A DNA stretch of 64,000 bases from Caulobacter sp. 73W. Lineage in GTDB: Bacteria; Pseudomonadota; Alphaproteobacteria; Caulobacterales; Caulobacteraceae. Of this stretch, positions 47,013 through 55,932 are shown one piece after another (position 1 is the stretch's first letter; each line of letters begins with the position of its first letter). The translations under genes were made by a program, and so were the position numbers. Location: NCBI RefSeq assembly GCF_041021955.1, contig NZ_CP158375.1, forward strand, positions 1,984,001 to 2,048,000. The letters run 5' to 3'. The notes under the pieces were generated by a model. It was not told where the DNA came from, did no database searches, and saw only the letters and a program-made list of their open reading frames with translations.

Positions 47013-47795
47013 ATGGTCGAACTCGCGCTGCCGAAGAACTCCCGCGTCCAGGCCGGCAAGCACTGGCCCGCGCCGGCGGGAGCCACGAAGGTCAAGTCCT
47101 TCAAGATCTACCGCTACGATCCCGAGCTGGGCGGAAACCCGCGCTGGGACACGTACGACATCGATGTGGACGCGTGCGGGCCGATGGTCCTGGACGCCCT
47201 GCTCTACATCAAGAACAACGTCGACCCGACCCTGGCCTTCCGCCGGTCGTGCCGCGAGGGCGTCTGCGGCTCCTGCTCGATGAACATCGGCGGGCGCAAC
47301 ACTCTGGCCTGCACCCACGGCTGGGAGGAAGTGCCCGGCAAGGCCGTGCAGATCAGCCCGCTGCCGCACCTGCCGGTGGTCAAGGACCTGATCCCGGACC
47401 TCACGCTGTTCTACGCCCAGTACGCCTCGATCGAGCCGTGGCTGCACACCGAGACGCCGACCCCTGAAAAGGAATGGCGCCAAGCCCCGGACGACCGCGA
47501 GAAGCTGGACGGCCTGTACGAGTGCATCCTGTGCGCCTGCTGCTCGACCTCGTGCCCGAGCTACTGGTGGAACGGCGAGAAGTACCTCGGCCCGGCCGCC
47601 CTGCTGCACGCCTATCGCTGGCTGATCGACAGCCGCGACGAGTCCACGGGCGAACGCCTCGACGCGCTCGAGGATCCGTTCAAGCTCTATCGCTGCCACA
47701 CGATCATGAACTGCGCCCAGGTCTGCCCGAAGGGTCTGAACCCGGCCAAGGCGATCGCCGAGATCAAGAAGATGATGGTGGAGCGGGTGGTCTGA
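47013..47795 (+). CDS. sdhB: Succinate dehydrogenase iron-sulfur subunit
   Basis: A 260-aa protein with three clusters. The [2Fe-2S] cysteines are in [16 protein letters not shown] and TLAC. The [4Fe-4S] and [3Fe-4S] cysteines are in [16 protein letters not shown] and [19 protein letters not shown]. It relays electrons from FAD to ubiquinone. It is last of the sdhCDAB operon, 9 bp after sdhA. Confidence 0.98.
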   Translation: MVELALPKNSRVQAGKHWPAPAGATKVKSFKIYRYDPELGGNPRWDTYDIDVDACGPMVLDALLYIKNNVDPTLAFRRSCREGVCGSCSMNIGGRNTLACTHGWEEVPGKAVQISPLPHLPVVKDLIPDLTLFYAQYASIEPWLHTETPTPEKEWRQAPDDREKLDGLYECILCACCSTSCPSYWWNGEKYLGPAALLHAYRWLIDSRDESTGERLDALEDPFKLYRCHTIMNCAQVCPKGLNPAKAIAEIKKMMVERVV

Positions 47796-47864
47796 TCCAC
47801 CCGCCGATCCCTCTTGCCAATAAGTGACGCCCCCGTCATCTTTGGCCGACGGGAGGAACGTCGA

Positions 47865-49088
47865 GTGAGCAAACCGCGCGTCGTAATCGTGGGTGCCGGC
47901 CATGCCGGCGGCTCAGCGGCGGCTTTTCTGCGTCAGTACGGCTTCGATGGCCCGATTTATCTGGTCGGCGAAGAGCCGCTGCTTCCCTATCAACGCCCCC
48001 CGCTGTCCAAGGCTTGGCTGAAAGGCGAGGCGGATGCTGACAGCCTAGCCCTGAAACCGGCTGCCTGGTACGCCGAGGCCGAGGTCGCCCTGCGACTGGG
48101 CGGCGTGGCCAGCGAGATCAATCGCGGCGCCAAGACCGTGACCCTCGCCAGCGGCGAGGCCATTCCCTACGACTTCCTGATCCTGGCCACCGGCGCCCGC
48201 GCGCGGATGCTGCCCATTCCCGGGGCGGACCTGGCCAATGTCCTGGCCCTGCGCACGGCGGCGGACGCCGAGCATCTGAAGAGCGTCCTGGGGGCCGGCA
48301 AGCGGCTGGCCATCATCGGCGGCGGCTATGTGGGTCTGGAGGCGGCGGCTTCGGCCCGCGCCCTGGGCGCCGAAGCGGTGGTGATCGAGCGAGAGAACCG
48401 GGTGCTGGCGCGGGTCGCCTGCCCCGAGCTTTCCCATTTCTTCCAGCGCTATCACGGCGAGCGCGGCGTGACCTTCGAGCTGCACGCCGGGGTTGAGGCC
48501 TTTGTCGGCGAGGACGGCAAGGTGACGGGCGTGAAGCTGGCCGACGGCCGCACCGTTCCCTGCGACGCGGTCCTGGTGGGCGTCGGCGCCCATCCCAATG
48601 ACGAGCTGGCCAAGGATTGCGGCCTCGACTGCGCCGGCGGCGTGGTCGTGGACCTGGAGGCCCGGACCTCGGACCCGCACATCTTCGCCATCGGCGACGT
48701 GTCGCATCGGCCTCTGCCGATCTATGAGCGCCAGTTCCGCTTGGAGAGCGTGCCCAACGCCCTGGAACAGGCCAAGCAGGCGGCCAGCGCCATCGCCGGC
48801 CGCGCCGGCCCGACGCCGGAAGTGCCGTGGTTCTGGTCCGACCAGTTCGACCTGAAGCTTCAGATCGCCGGCCTGCCCTTCGACGCCGACCGCATCATCG
48901 TGCGCGGGAATCCGGATACGGCCAGCTTCGCTGTGTTCCACCTGAAGGGCGACCTGATCCAGGCGGTGGAGGCGGTGAACGCTCCGCCCGAGTTCATGGC
49001 CGGCAAGATGCTGATCGCACGGCGCACGCCCGTGTCGCTGGACAAGCTGGCCGATACGACAATTTCAATGAAGGAGGTCGCGGCCTAG
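47865..49088 (+). CDS. FAD-dependent ferredoxin reductase (rubredoxin/putidaredoxin reductase type)
   Basis: 407 aa from GTG 47865, with GGGAGGA 7 nt upstream. Two Rossmann motifs are present: VVIVGAGHAGGSAAAFLRQ (FAD) and LAIIGGGYVGLEAAASARAL (NAD(P)H). The FAD closing motif is SDPHIFAIGDVSH. Such enzymes move electrons from NAD(P)H to a small ferredoxin, which is encoded directly after it. The final acceptor, such as a P450 or oxygenase, is not in the window. Confidence 0.92.
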   Translation: MSKPRVVIVGAGHAGGSAAAFLRQYGFDGPIYLVGEEPLLPYQRPPLSKAWLKGEADADSLALKPAAWYAEAEVALRLGGVASEINRGAKTVTLASGEAIPYDFLILATGARARMLPIPGADLANVLALRTAADAEHLKSVLGAGKRLAIIGGGYVGLEAAASARALGAEAVVIERENRVLARVACPELSHFFQRYHGERGVTFELHAGVEAFVGEDGKVTGVKLADGRTVPCDAVLVGVGAHPNDELAKDCGLDCAGGVVVDLEARTSDPHIFAIGDVSHRPLPIYERQFRLESVPNALEQAKQAASAIAGRAGPTPEVPWFWSDQFDLKLQIAGLPFDADRIIVRGNPDTASFAVFHLKGDLIQAVEAVNAPPEFMAGKMLIARRTPVSLDKLADTTISMKEVAA

Positions 49089-49436
<348 letters not shown>

Positions 49437-49451
49437 GAGCCTTGGCCCTCC

Positions 49452-51782
49452 TCAGGTCTTGAAGGCCAGCTCCGGCTGGGCGGCACCGGACAGGACGGCT
49501 TCGGGCAGGTGGCAGGTGAAGACCGCGCCGGCGCCCGGCTCGCTCTCGAGCGCCACCCAGCCTCCGTGCAGCTCCACCAGCGCCTTGACCAGGGCCAGGC
49601 CCAGGCCCGGGCCGCCGCGGTCGCGGTCCACGAAGCGGTCGAAGATGTGGGCCTGGACGTGGAACGGGATGCCGCGGCCGGTGTCGGCCACCTGCAGCCG
49701 CATCTCGCCCACCGCGCGGGTCGCCGACAGGGTGACCTTGCCGCCCTGCGGTGTCTGCAGCAGAGCGTTCTCCATCAGATGGTCCAGCACCTGGCCCAGG
49801 CGCTTGGGGTCGCCGCGGATCAGGCCCACGGCCGGGTCGCAGGACAGGTCGAGGGTGATCCTGCCGCCCTGGGCCCGCTCGATCCAGCGCGCCTCGGCGT
49901 CGGCCAGCAGGTCGTAGACTCGGATGTCCTGCACATCGAGCGCCATCTCGTCGGCGTCGATCTGGGCCATGTCGAGCACGTCGTCGATGGACCGGGCCAG
50001 CTGCGAGGCGGCGGTGCGCACCGATGAAAGGTGGGCGCGGGCGCGCTCTGGCATGGACTCGCCCATGTGCTCCAGCAGCTCGGAATAGCCGATGATCGTG
50101 GTGAGCGGCGTGCGCAGCTCGTAGGAGACGTTGCCGACGAAGTCGCGCTTCAGGCGCTGGGCCTCGGCCAGGGCCATGGAGCGGTCGGCGACGGCCTGCT
50201 CCAGCTGGCGGGTGTCAGTGATGTCGGAGAAGGCGATCAGGGTCGCGCCGTCGGGCAACGGCCGCGACTGGTAGGCGATGATCCGGCTGTCGCTGTCCTT
50301 GATCTCGCCGCTGATCGGCGCGCGCGCCTGGGGATCGGGGTCGGCGACGCGGCCCTTCAGCTCGCGCCAGAACTGCAGGTCGTGGATGCGGTGCTGGCAA
50401 AGCTCCACCACCCGCTCGAAGTCGCCGGCCGCTTCCAGATCGGCGGCGCCGACGTTCCAGAAGCGGGCGAAGGCGTCGTTATGCAGGCGCAGGCGGCCGT
50501 CGGAGCCGAACACCGACACGGCGTCGGTCAGCTTGTCGAGGGTGGCTTGCTGCACCTGGATCAGGGCGTTGTACTGGGCCTTCAGGCGCAGCTCGCCGGT
50601 GATGTCGGAATAGAGCACCAGCATGCCGCCCAGAGGATGGGGCTGGCGGACGACCTTCAGCGTGCGGCCATCGGGGACGGTCCACATGTCGTCGGCCTGA
50701 GGGCGGATGTCCTCGTAATGGGCCAGTTCGCTGGCCTTCCACTTGGCGTAGTCCACCGTCTCGGGCAGGCGGCGGCGCTGGCGCAGGCGGTCGAGGATCT
50801 CGCTGTGGGTCGGGCTGTCGGCCAGCCAGGCGGGCTCCAGCCCCCACAGCTCTGCGAAGGCTGTGTTGTGGAACGACAGGCGGCGTTGCTGGCTGAAGAT
50901 CGCCACGGCGTCGCCGATGTAGTTCAGGGTCTCGTCGTGCGCTTCGACGTGCTTCTTGAACGCCTCGCGAACGCTTTCCAGCTCGCTGACATCGACGCTC
51001 CAGACGCCGGCGCCGCCGCCTTCCAGCGGATCGGCGATGAACTTGAAGGCGCGACGGCGGCCCTCGATCGGCACGTGGCGCACAGCCTCGCGCTTCTTGC
51101 CCAGATTGGCGGCCTCGCTGGCCAGGGCCTCGGCCGGACGGTCGAAGGACAGCTGGCGGGCGACGGCGTCGGCGAAACTGGCGGCGCCCACCGCCCGCAG
51201 CCAGGCGGCGTTGGCCCACTGCAGGGCGCCGTCGCCGCCGGCGATCCAGGCGGGGTCGCGGCGGGCGTCGAGGAAGGCGGCGAAGCGGGCTGCGGTCGGC
51301 AGGCCCTCGTCCTCGTCCAGGGCGGTGAGGCGCAGCCAGGCGATGGCGCCGGCGGCGCGGCCCTCGACCGACACGGCGCCCTTGGGGCCGCGGGCCTCGA
51401 AAGCGCAGGGCTCGCCGCGATCGAACAGGGCGCGCAGGCGTTTGGCGTGGTCGGGCTCGGCCCGCATCACGGCGTTGACCACGGCCTGGGCCTCGGGCCG
51501 ATCGATGCCGAACACGGCGGCGCAGGCGATCAGGCTGTCGATGCCGGAGGCCAGCATGGCCTCGCCGTCGTCGATGGCGATCAGGGCGCTGTCGAAGGCC
51601 TCGGCCGAGGCCTGGGCGGCGGAGGTCAGGGTCTGGGCGTCGCGCAGCTGGCGCTTCAGCCCAGCCATCTGCTCCTCGTGGCGGCGGCGCTGGGCCACCG
51701 ACCACAGGGTCGCGCACACCGCCAGGCTCACCGCGCCGGCCGTGGCGGCGAGTATCAGGTCTGACGGACTGAAAGGAGCCAA
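49452..51782 (-). CDS. divL: Cell-cycle pseudokinase/tyrosine kinase DivL
   Basis: A 776-aa membrane-anchored kinase-like protein. One N-terminal helix (about 8-29) and a coiled coil precede PAS-type sensor domains (about 170-525). The DHp domain reads DFVGNVSYELRTPLTTIIGY, where Tyr554 replaces the usual His. The ATPase domain has HLMENALLQTPQGG, DTGRGIPFHVQ and GGPGLGLALVKALVELHGG. A Tyr at this site is the hallmark of Caulobacter DivL (Tyr550 there). DivL controls CckA and thus CtrA phosphorylation at the new pole, reading DivK~P. Regulators CckA, DivK and PleC are not in the window. Confidence 0.95.
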   Translation of the reverse strand: MAPFSPSDLILAATAGAVSLAVCATLWSVAQRRRHEEQMAGLKRQLRDAQTLTSAAQASAEAFDSALIAIDDGEAMLASGIDSLIACAAVFGIDRPEAQAVVNAVMRAEPDHAKRLRALFDRGEPCAFEARGPKGAVSVEGRAAGAIAWLRLTALDEDEGLPTAARFAAFLDARRDPAWIAGGDGALQWANAAWLRAVGAASFADAVARQLSFDRPAEALASEAANLGKKREAVRHVPIEGRRRAFKFIADPLEGGGAGVWSVDVSELESVREAFKKHVEAHDETLNYIGDAVAIFSQQRRLSFHNTAFAELWGLEPAWLADSPTHSEILDRLRQRRRLPETVDYAKWKASELAHYEDIRPQADDMWTVPDGRTLKVVRQPHPLGGMLVLYSDITGELRLKAQYNALIQVQQATLDKLTDAVSVFGSDGRLRLHNDAFARFWNVGAADLEAAGDFERVVELCQHRIHDLQFWRELKGRVADPDPQARAPISGEIKDSDSRIIAYQSRPLPDGATLIAFSDITDTRQLEQAVADRSMALAEAQRLKRDFVGNVSYELRTPLTTIIGYSELLEHMGESMPERARAHLSSVRTAASQLARSIDDVLDMAQIDADEMALDVQDIRVYDLLADAEARWIERAQGGRITLDLSCDPAVGLIRGDPKRLGQVLDHLMENALLQTPQGGKVTLSATRAVGEMRLQVADTGRGIPFHVQAHIFDRFVDRDRGGPGLGLALVKALVELHGGWVALESEPGAGAVFTCHLPEAVLSGAAQPELAFKT

Positions 51783-51872
51783 GAGCGGTCCTGGGGCGAG
51801 CGGCGAATCAGGAAATTAATCTTAAGCCGCATCCGCGCCGCTGGCGAACGGTCAAGAAGAGTTTATCTGCAG

Positions 51873-52280
51873 ATGATGACTGACTGGACCACGGCCAAAG
51901 CGCCCGGACTCGACGATTTCGCCCGCCTCGCCCAGGCCGCCTTCGAAGCCCTGCCCTCGGAAGTGCGCAAGCTGGCGGGGGACGTGCTGTTCCGCATCGA
52001 GGATTTCGCCGACGAGGCGACCCTGGACGAGATGGAGATCCAGGGCCCGTTCGAGCTGACGGGCCTGTATCGCGGCGTCGACATCGGCCGCCGCTCGTTC
52101 CTGGGCCCGGCGCCAGAGGCGGCGATGATCTTCCTCTATCGCCGCCCGATCCTCGACGAGTGGGCCGACCGGGGCGATCTGGAGCTGGGCGAACTGATCA
52201 GCCACGTCCTGGTCCACGAGATCGGCCACCACTACGGCCTGTCGGACGAGGACATCCACCGGATCGAGGACGAGGGCTAG
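51873..52280 (+). CDS. Zincin-like metallopeptidase family protein
   Basis: A 135-aa protein that ends with a metal motif, LVHEIGHHYGLSDEDI (HExxH at 115-119). This matches the minimal-gluzincin/DUF1025-type family found next to housekeeping genes. There is no signal peptide, so it should be cytoplasmic. The substrate is unknown. ATG 51873 or 51876 may be used. Its stop overlaps the convergent sirtuin by 4 bp. Confidence 0.88.
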   Translation: MMTDWTTAKAPGLDDFARLAQAAFEALPSEVRKLAGDVLFRIEDFADEATLDEMEIQGPFELTGLYRGVDIGRRSFLGPAPEAAMIFLYRRPILDEWADRGDLELGELISHVLVHEIGHHYGLSDEDIHRIEDEG

Positions 52281-52999
52281 GCCCTCAACACCTCCTCCAC
52301 CCACGCCGGGACGATCTCCGTAGCCGGGCCATAGCGCCTGTCGTCGAAGGCGAAGGCGTTCTGCGAAGGCTCCAGGTTCAGCTCGCAGGTGCGGATGCCC
52401 CACGTCCTCGCCTGCGACACCAGGCCGGCGGCCGGATAGACCGAGCCGGAGGTGCCAAGCGAGACGAACAGGTCGGCGTCGGACAGCTCTTCGTCGATCA
52501 GGTCCAGGCCAAGGGGCGTCTCGCCGAACCACACCACGTCGGGGCGCAGGAGGCCGGCGTGGCCGCAATGGGGACAGGCGCGATCCAGGGTCAGGGCGGC
52601 GCGGTCGTCGAAGATGACGCCGCAATGGCCGCAACGGCTGCGGAACACCTGGCCGTGCATGTGGTGGACGGCCCGCGCCCCGCCGCGCTCGTGCAGTTCA
52701 TCGACGTTCTGGGTGCACAGGAACAGCTTGCCGCCGCGCGCGGCCAGCTCCCGCTCCAGCCGGGCGACGGCGAAGTGGGCGGCGTTGGGTTCGGCCTCGC
52801 CGTGGTTCTCGCGGCGCATGGAATAGAAGGCCAGCACCTTGGCCGGATCGCGGGCGTAGCCCTGCGGCGTGGCCACCTCGTTCAGATCGAAGCGCGTCCA
52901 CAGCCCGCCCTTGTCGCGAAAGGTGCCCAGGCCGCTTTCGGCCGACACCCCGGCCCCCGTGAGCAGAAAGATCCGCAAGTTTTTGACTCCTTCGCTCAA
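52277..52999 (-). CDS. cobB: NAD-dependent protein deacylase, Sir2/CobB class III
   Basis: A 240-aa sirtuin. NAD-binding motifs are TGAGVSAESGLGTFRDKGG and TQNVDELHERGG. The catalytic His115 is in HMHGQ. The zinc ribbon is CGHC (123-126) and CPHC (142-145). The Tyr-x2-Arg pair (Y59, R62 in FYSMRRE) matches residues that bind the acidic group in desuccinylase/demalonylase-type sirtuins. It removes acyl groups from lysines with NAD+. Confidence 0.93.
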   Translation of the reverse strand: MSEGVKNLRIFLLTGAGVSAESGLGTFRDKGGLWTRFDLNEVATPQGYARDPAKVLAFYSMRRENHGEAEPNAAHFAVARLERELAARGGKLFLCTQNVDELHERGGARAVHHMHGQVFRSRCGHCGVIFDDRAALTLDRACPHCGHAGLLRPDVVWFGETPLGLDLIDEELSDADLFVSLGTSGSVYPAAGLVSQARTWGIRTCELNLEPSQNAFAFDDRRYGPATEIVPAWVEEVLRA

Positions 53000-53117
53000 A
53001 TTACAAACGTGACGCTGCCGTCATTTTTGTTTGACCGTCGATATTTTTGGGGAGATGGTTTTACAGCCAGAGGTTCCAGACAAGCGGACCCGCCTTTAGG
53101 GCCAAAAGGAGAGCGCC

Positions 53118-54245
53118 GTGACCGACAAGAACATCACCAAGGACGCCATGTACGATGCGGTGGCGCCGGACGACTTCGAGTTGATGCTCGAACTCGACCG
53201 GTACAACAACCGCTCCACGGCGTTCGACAAGATCATCTCCGCCACCCACGACCACTTCTGGGACCCGCTGGACAAGGCCTATATCGACTTCGACGAGCCG
53301 TTCGACATGGAGAACCAGGCCCTGGTGCCCGAGGATCTCGTGATCGCCCTGTCGACCGACTACGTGTCCAACCACCTGTCCGATCCCAAGCAGCGCATCC
53401 GCTTCATCAACCAGTCGGTGCTGCGCAGCTTCTCCTCCATCCTGCACGGCGAGCAGGGCGCGCTGAACCTGTCGGCCAGCCTGTGCCACGTTCTGAAGGA
53501 CCAGGGCGCGCAGGAGTACGCCGCCAACCAGACGCGCGAGGAAGCCCGCCACGTCACCGCCTTCGCCAAGTACATCAAGGCCCGCTGGGGCCGCCCGGTG
53601 GAATGCGGCCCGGCGCTGAAGACCCTGCTGGTGGAGATCATCGGCGCGCCTGAGGTCTACAAGAAGATCATCGGCATGCAGATGCTGGTGGAAGGCCTGG
53701 CCATGGGCGCCTTCGCCACCTTTTTCAACCAGATCAACGATCCGCTGGGCAAGAAGCTGCTGCAGCTGGTGATGACCGACGAGGCCTTCCACCACAAGTT
53801 CGGGAAGATCTGGGCCGACCGCACCGTGCCCAAGCTGAGCCCGGAAGAGCACAACATCATCGAGGACTGGGCGGCGCACTGCTTCCAGACCCTGCTGTTC
53901 AACCTGGTCTCGCCACACCAGCAGATGGATCTCTACGCCGAGTTCGGCCTGGATCCCGACAAGGTGGTCGAGGAGTACGGGAAGATCATGACCGACGACC
54001 TGCGTCGGGAGAACATGAAGGAGCAGACCAACATCTTCCGGGTGCTGGTGAAGACCCTGCTCAACGCCGGCATCATCACCGACCGGACCCGCGCCTTCTA
54101 CGCCATGTACGTGGACATCAACGAACTGAAGGCCGAAGGCGACCGCATGGTCGGCGATGACATCGCCGAGGACGGCATCCGCTACCTGCAAGCGATCAAC
54201 TTCAAGGATCGCCCGGTGAACGCGGTCAGCATCGCCGCGGAATAA
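53118..54245 (+). CDS. Ferritin-like di-iron protein of unknown substrate
   Basis: 375 aa from GTG 53118, with AAAAGGAGAG upstream. A four-helix di-iron pattern is visible: Glu112 (LHGEQGAL), E142-x2-H145 (TREEARHVTAF), Glu192 (MLVEGLAMG), E222-x2-H225 (TDEAFHHKF). This is the ligand set of bacterial multicomponent monooxygenases, ribonucleotide reductase R2 and AurF-like oxygenases. It is not a normal NrdB: the first ligand is Glu, and no Tyr follows H145 at the radical position. A soluble oxygenase or oxidase is likely; the substrate is unknown. A terminator follows. Confidence 0.75.
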   Translation: MTDKNITKDAMYDAVAPDDFELMLELDRYNNRSTAFDKIISATHDHFWDPLDKAYIDFDEPFDMENQALVPEDLVIALSTDYVSNHLSDPKQRIRFINQSVLRSFSSILHGEQGALNLSASLCHVLKDQGAQEYAANQTREEARHVTAFAKYIKARWGRPVECGPALKTLLVEIIGAPEVYKKIIGMQMLVEGLAMGAFATFFNQINDPLGKKLLQLVMTDEAFHHKFGKIWADRTVPKLSPEEHNIIEDWAAHCFQTLLFNLVSPHQQMDLYAEFGLDPDKVVEEYGKIMTDDLRRENMKEQTNIFRVLVKTLLNAGIITDRTRAFYAMYVDINELKAEGDRMVGDDIAEDGIRYLQAINFKDRPVNAVSIAAE

Positions 54246-54265
54246 CCTTCGCGACAATCTGCTAC

Positions 54266-54295
54266 AGCGCCCCGTCGGAACCCCGGCGGGGCGCT
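54266..54295 (+). terminator. Hairpin after the di-iron gene
   Basis: AGCGCCCCG pairs with CGGGGCGCT, with a 12-nt loop that itself can pair, followed by a short T run (TTTGCG). It lies 20 bp after the stop. Confidence 0.65.
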
Positions 54296-54327
54296 TTGCG
54301 TTGGCCGGGTCGAACCTGGGAACGCTG

Positions 54328-54855
54328 ATGCGCTTGTTGCTCATCGCCGCCGTCGCGGCGAGCCTCACCTCCGTCTCCTTGGCCCAGGCGGCCGCGCCGC
54401 CGCCGGCCAAGCCCGTGGCCGAGCGCTTCTACAGCGGCAAGTGGTTCGAGATCGCCCGCCTGCCCAACGCCGGGCAGAAGGACTGCGAGGCGCCGACCAC
54501 CGTCTTCACCCAGGCCTCCGTGGGCGCGTTCTCGGTCGTGCAGACCTGCCGCCGGGGCTCGGCCGCAGGCAAGGCCAAGGTGTTCAACACCAAGGGCAAG
54601 GTGGTCGGCGGCAGCCGCAACGCCAAGTTCTCCATGAGCTTCCTGGGCGGCCTGCATCACCAGGAATACTGGGTGCTGGACCGCGCCGACGACCAGTCTT
54701 GGGCGCTGATGGCGACCCCGGGCGGCAACTACATCTGGTTGCTGTCGCGCCAGGCGGTGATGAGCGCCGCCGCCAAGGCCGCCGCCCTTAGCCGGATGAA
54801 GGCCCTGGGCTATCCGGTCGATCGCCTCGAGTTCCCGCAGCAGCCCCCAGCCTGA
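54328..54855 (+). CDS. Lipocalin family protein, secreted (Blc-like)
   Basis: A 175-aa protein with a cleavable signal (MRLLLIAAVAASLTSVSLA, then QA). Bacterial lipocalin (Blc) signatures are SGKWFEIARLPN and HQEYWVLDRADD, with WLLSRQAVM near the end. The mature protein has no lipobox Cys, so it should be free in the periplasm. Lipocalins bind fatty acids or lysophospholipids. It is the first of a tandem pair separated by 8 bp. Confidence 0.9.
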   Translation: MRLLLIAAVAASLTSVSLAQAAAPPPAKPVAERFYSGKWFEIARLPNAGQKDCEAPTTVFTQASVGAFSVVQTCRRGSAAGKAKVFNTKGKVVGGSRNAKFSMSFLGGLHHQEYWVLDRADDQSWALMATPGGNYIWLLSRQAVMSAAAKAAALSRMKALGYPVDRLEFPQQPPA

Positions 54856-54863
54856 GGCGAAAG

Positions 54864-55415
54864 ATGCGCCGCGCCGCCCTGCCCCTGGCCGTGACGACGG
54901 CCCTCGCCCTGACCGCCGCCGCCTGCTTCGGCGGGCCGAGCGGCAACAAGGCCGTGCCCGAACCGGCCAAGCCGGTGGCGCTGGGGCGGTATCTGGGCCT
55001 CTGGTACGAGATCGCGCGCTATGACCAAAGCTTCGAGGTCGGCTGCGAAGGCGTGACCGCCGAATACGCCAAGCGCCCCGACGGCCTGATCAGCGTGAAG
55101 AACACCTGCCGCGAAGGCGGCCCCGACGGCGCGGTCCGCGTCAGCGAGGGCAAGGCCAAGATCGTTGAGGGCTCCGACGGCGCCAAACTGAAGGTGTCGT
55201 TCTTCGGCCCGTTCTTCTTCGGGAACTATTGGGTCCTGGACCGGGCCGAGGACTACAGCTGGGCCATCATCGGCGAGGGCTCCGGCAAGTACCTGTGGAT
55301 CCTGTCGCGCCAAGCTGTCCTGCCGGAAGCCGAACGCGACGCGCTGATCGGCCGAGCCAAGACGATGGGGTACGACGTCGGGCGGCTGAAGATCGTGCGC
55401 CAGCCGCCAGCTTAG
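54864..55415 (+). CDS. Lipocalin family outer-membrane lipoprotein (Blc-like)
   Basis: A 183-aa paralogue of the preceding gene. The signal peptide ends in a lipobox (LTAAAC, Cys21), so it should be lipid-anchored. Motifs LGLWYEIARYDQSFE, GNYWVLDRAEDYSWA and LWILSRQAVLPEAE are classical Blc. Tandem free and anchored lipocalins suggest lipid handling in the envelope under stress. Confidence 0.92.
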   Translation: MRRAALPLAVTTALALTAAACFGGPSGNKAVPEPAKPVALGRYLGLWYEIARYDQSFEVGCEGVTAEYAKRPDGLISVKNTCREGGPDGAVRVSEGKAKIVEGSDGAKLKVSFFGPFFFGNYWVLDRAEDYSWAIIGEGSGKYLWILSRQAVLPEAERDALIGRAKTMGYDVGRLKIVRQPPA

Positions 55416-55443
55416 TGCTGCGGCGTCCCGGCGCTTGCCCTTC

Positions 55444-55458
55444 GAACATATCCAGAAC
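55444..55458. promoter_or_regulatory. LexA (SOS) box
   Basis: GAAC-ATATCCA-GAAC is the reverse complement of the alphaproteobacterial LexA operator GTTC-N7-GTTC. It ends 11 bp before the mmcB ATG, a position that would block transcription. Confidence 0.85.
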
Positions 55459-55469
55459 AAAATGGCGGC

Positions 55470-55925
55470 ATGGATGTCGCCATCACGATCATCTCGCGCC
55501 CGGAGACCACCGCGTCGGTGACGCGGGGGGCGGCGCGGCTGTTGATCGGGCTGGGCCATGCGCCCCTGGCCGAGGTGCGGCTGCCCAATGGACGGCGGGC
55601 CGACCTGATGGCCTTGGGCCGCAAGGGCGAGATCATCATCGTCGAGGTGAAGTCGGGCATCGACGACTTCCGCACCGACCGCAAATGGGGGGAGTACGCC
55701 CCCTATTGCGACGCCTTCTACTTCGCGGTGTCGCCGGATTTCCCCGAAGGGGTTCTTCCGGACGAGCCGGGCCTGATCACGGCCGACGCCTTTGGCGGGG
55801 CGGTGATCCGCGAGGCCAAAGCCGCGCCGCTGGCGGGCGCGCGGCGCAAAGCCCTGACCATCGCCTTCGGACGGCTGGCGGCCCTGCGCGCGGCCGGCGT
55901 CCAGGCCGAGACCCTGGACGCCTGA
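55470..55925 (+). CDS. mmcB: MmcB family DNA repair protein
   Basis: A 151-aa protein with a PD-(D/E)xK-nuclease-like core: Asp45 (RRADLMALG), then Glu59-x-Lys61 in IIIVEVKSGIDDFRTD. It matches MmcB, described in Caulobacter as an SOS-induced factor for mitomycin C resistance. The LexA box 11 bp upstream agrees with that. It ends 7 bp from the convergent EreA-like gene. Confidence 0.92.
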   Translation: MDVAITIISRPETTASVTRGAARLLIGLGHAPLAEVRLPNGRRADLMALGRKGEIIIVEVKSGIDDFRTDRKWGEYAPYCDAFYFAVSPDFPEGVLPDEPGLITADAFGGAVIREAKAAPLAGARRKALTIAFGRLAALRAAGVQAETLDA

Positions 55926-55932
55926 GCCTTCG

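Noticed and set aside
51814..51827. CtrA box near divL (TTAATCTTAA)
   Set aside because: The two TTAA half-sites are 2 bp apart instead of 7, so the CtrA consensus is not met.
53118..54245. Ribonucleotide reductase R2 subunit (NrdB)
   Set aside because: It has a di-iron ligand set, but the first ligand is Glu112, no Tyr sits four residues after His145, and the usual R2 N- and C-terminal sequences are absent.
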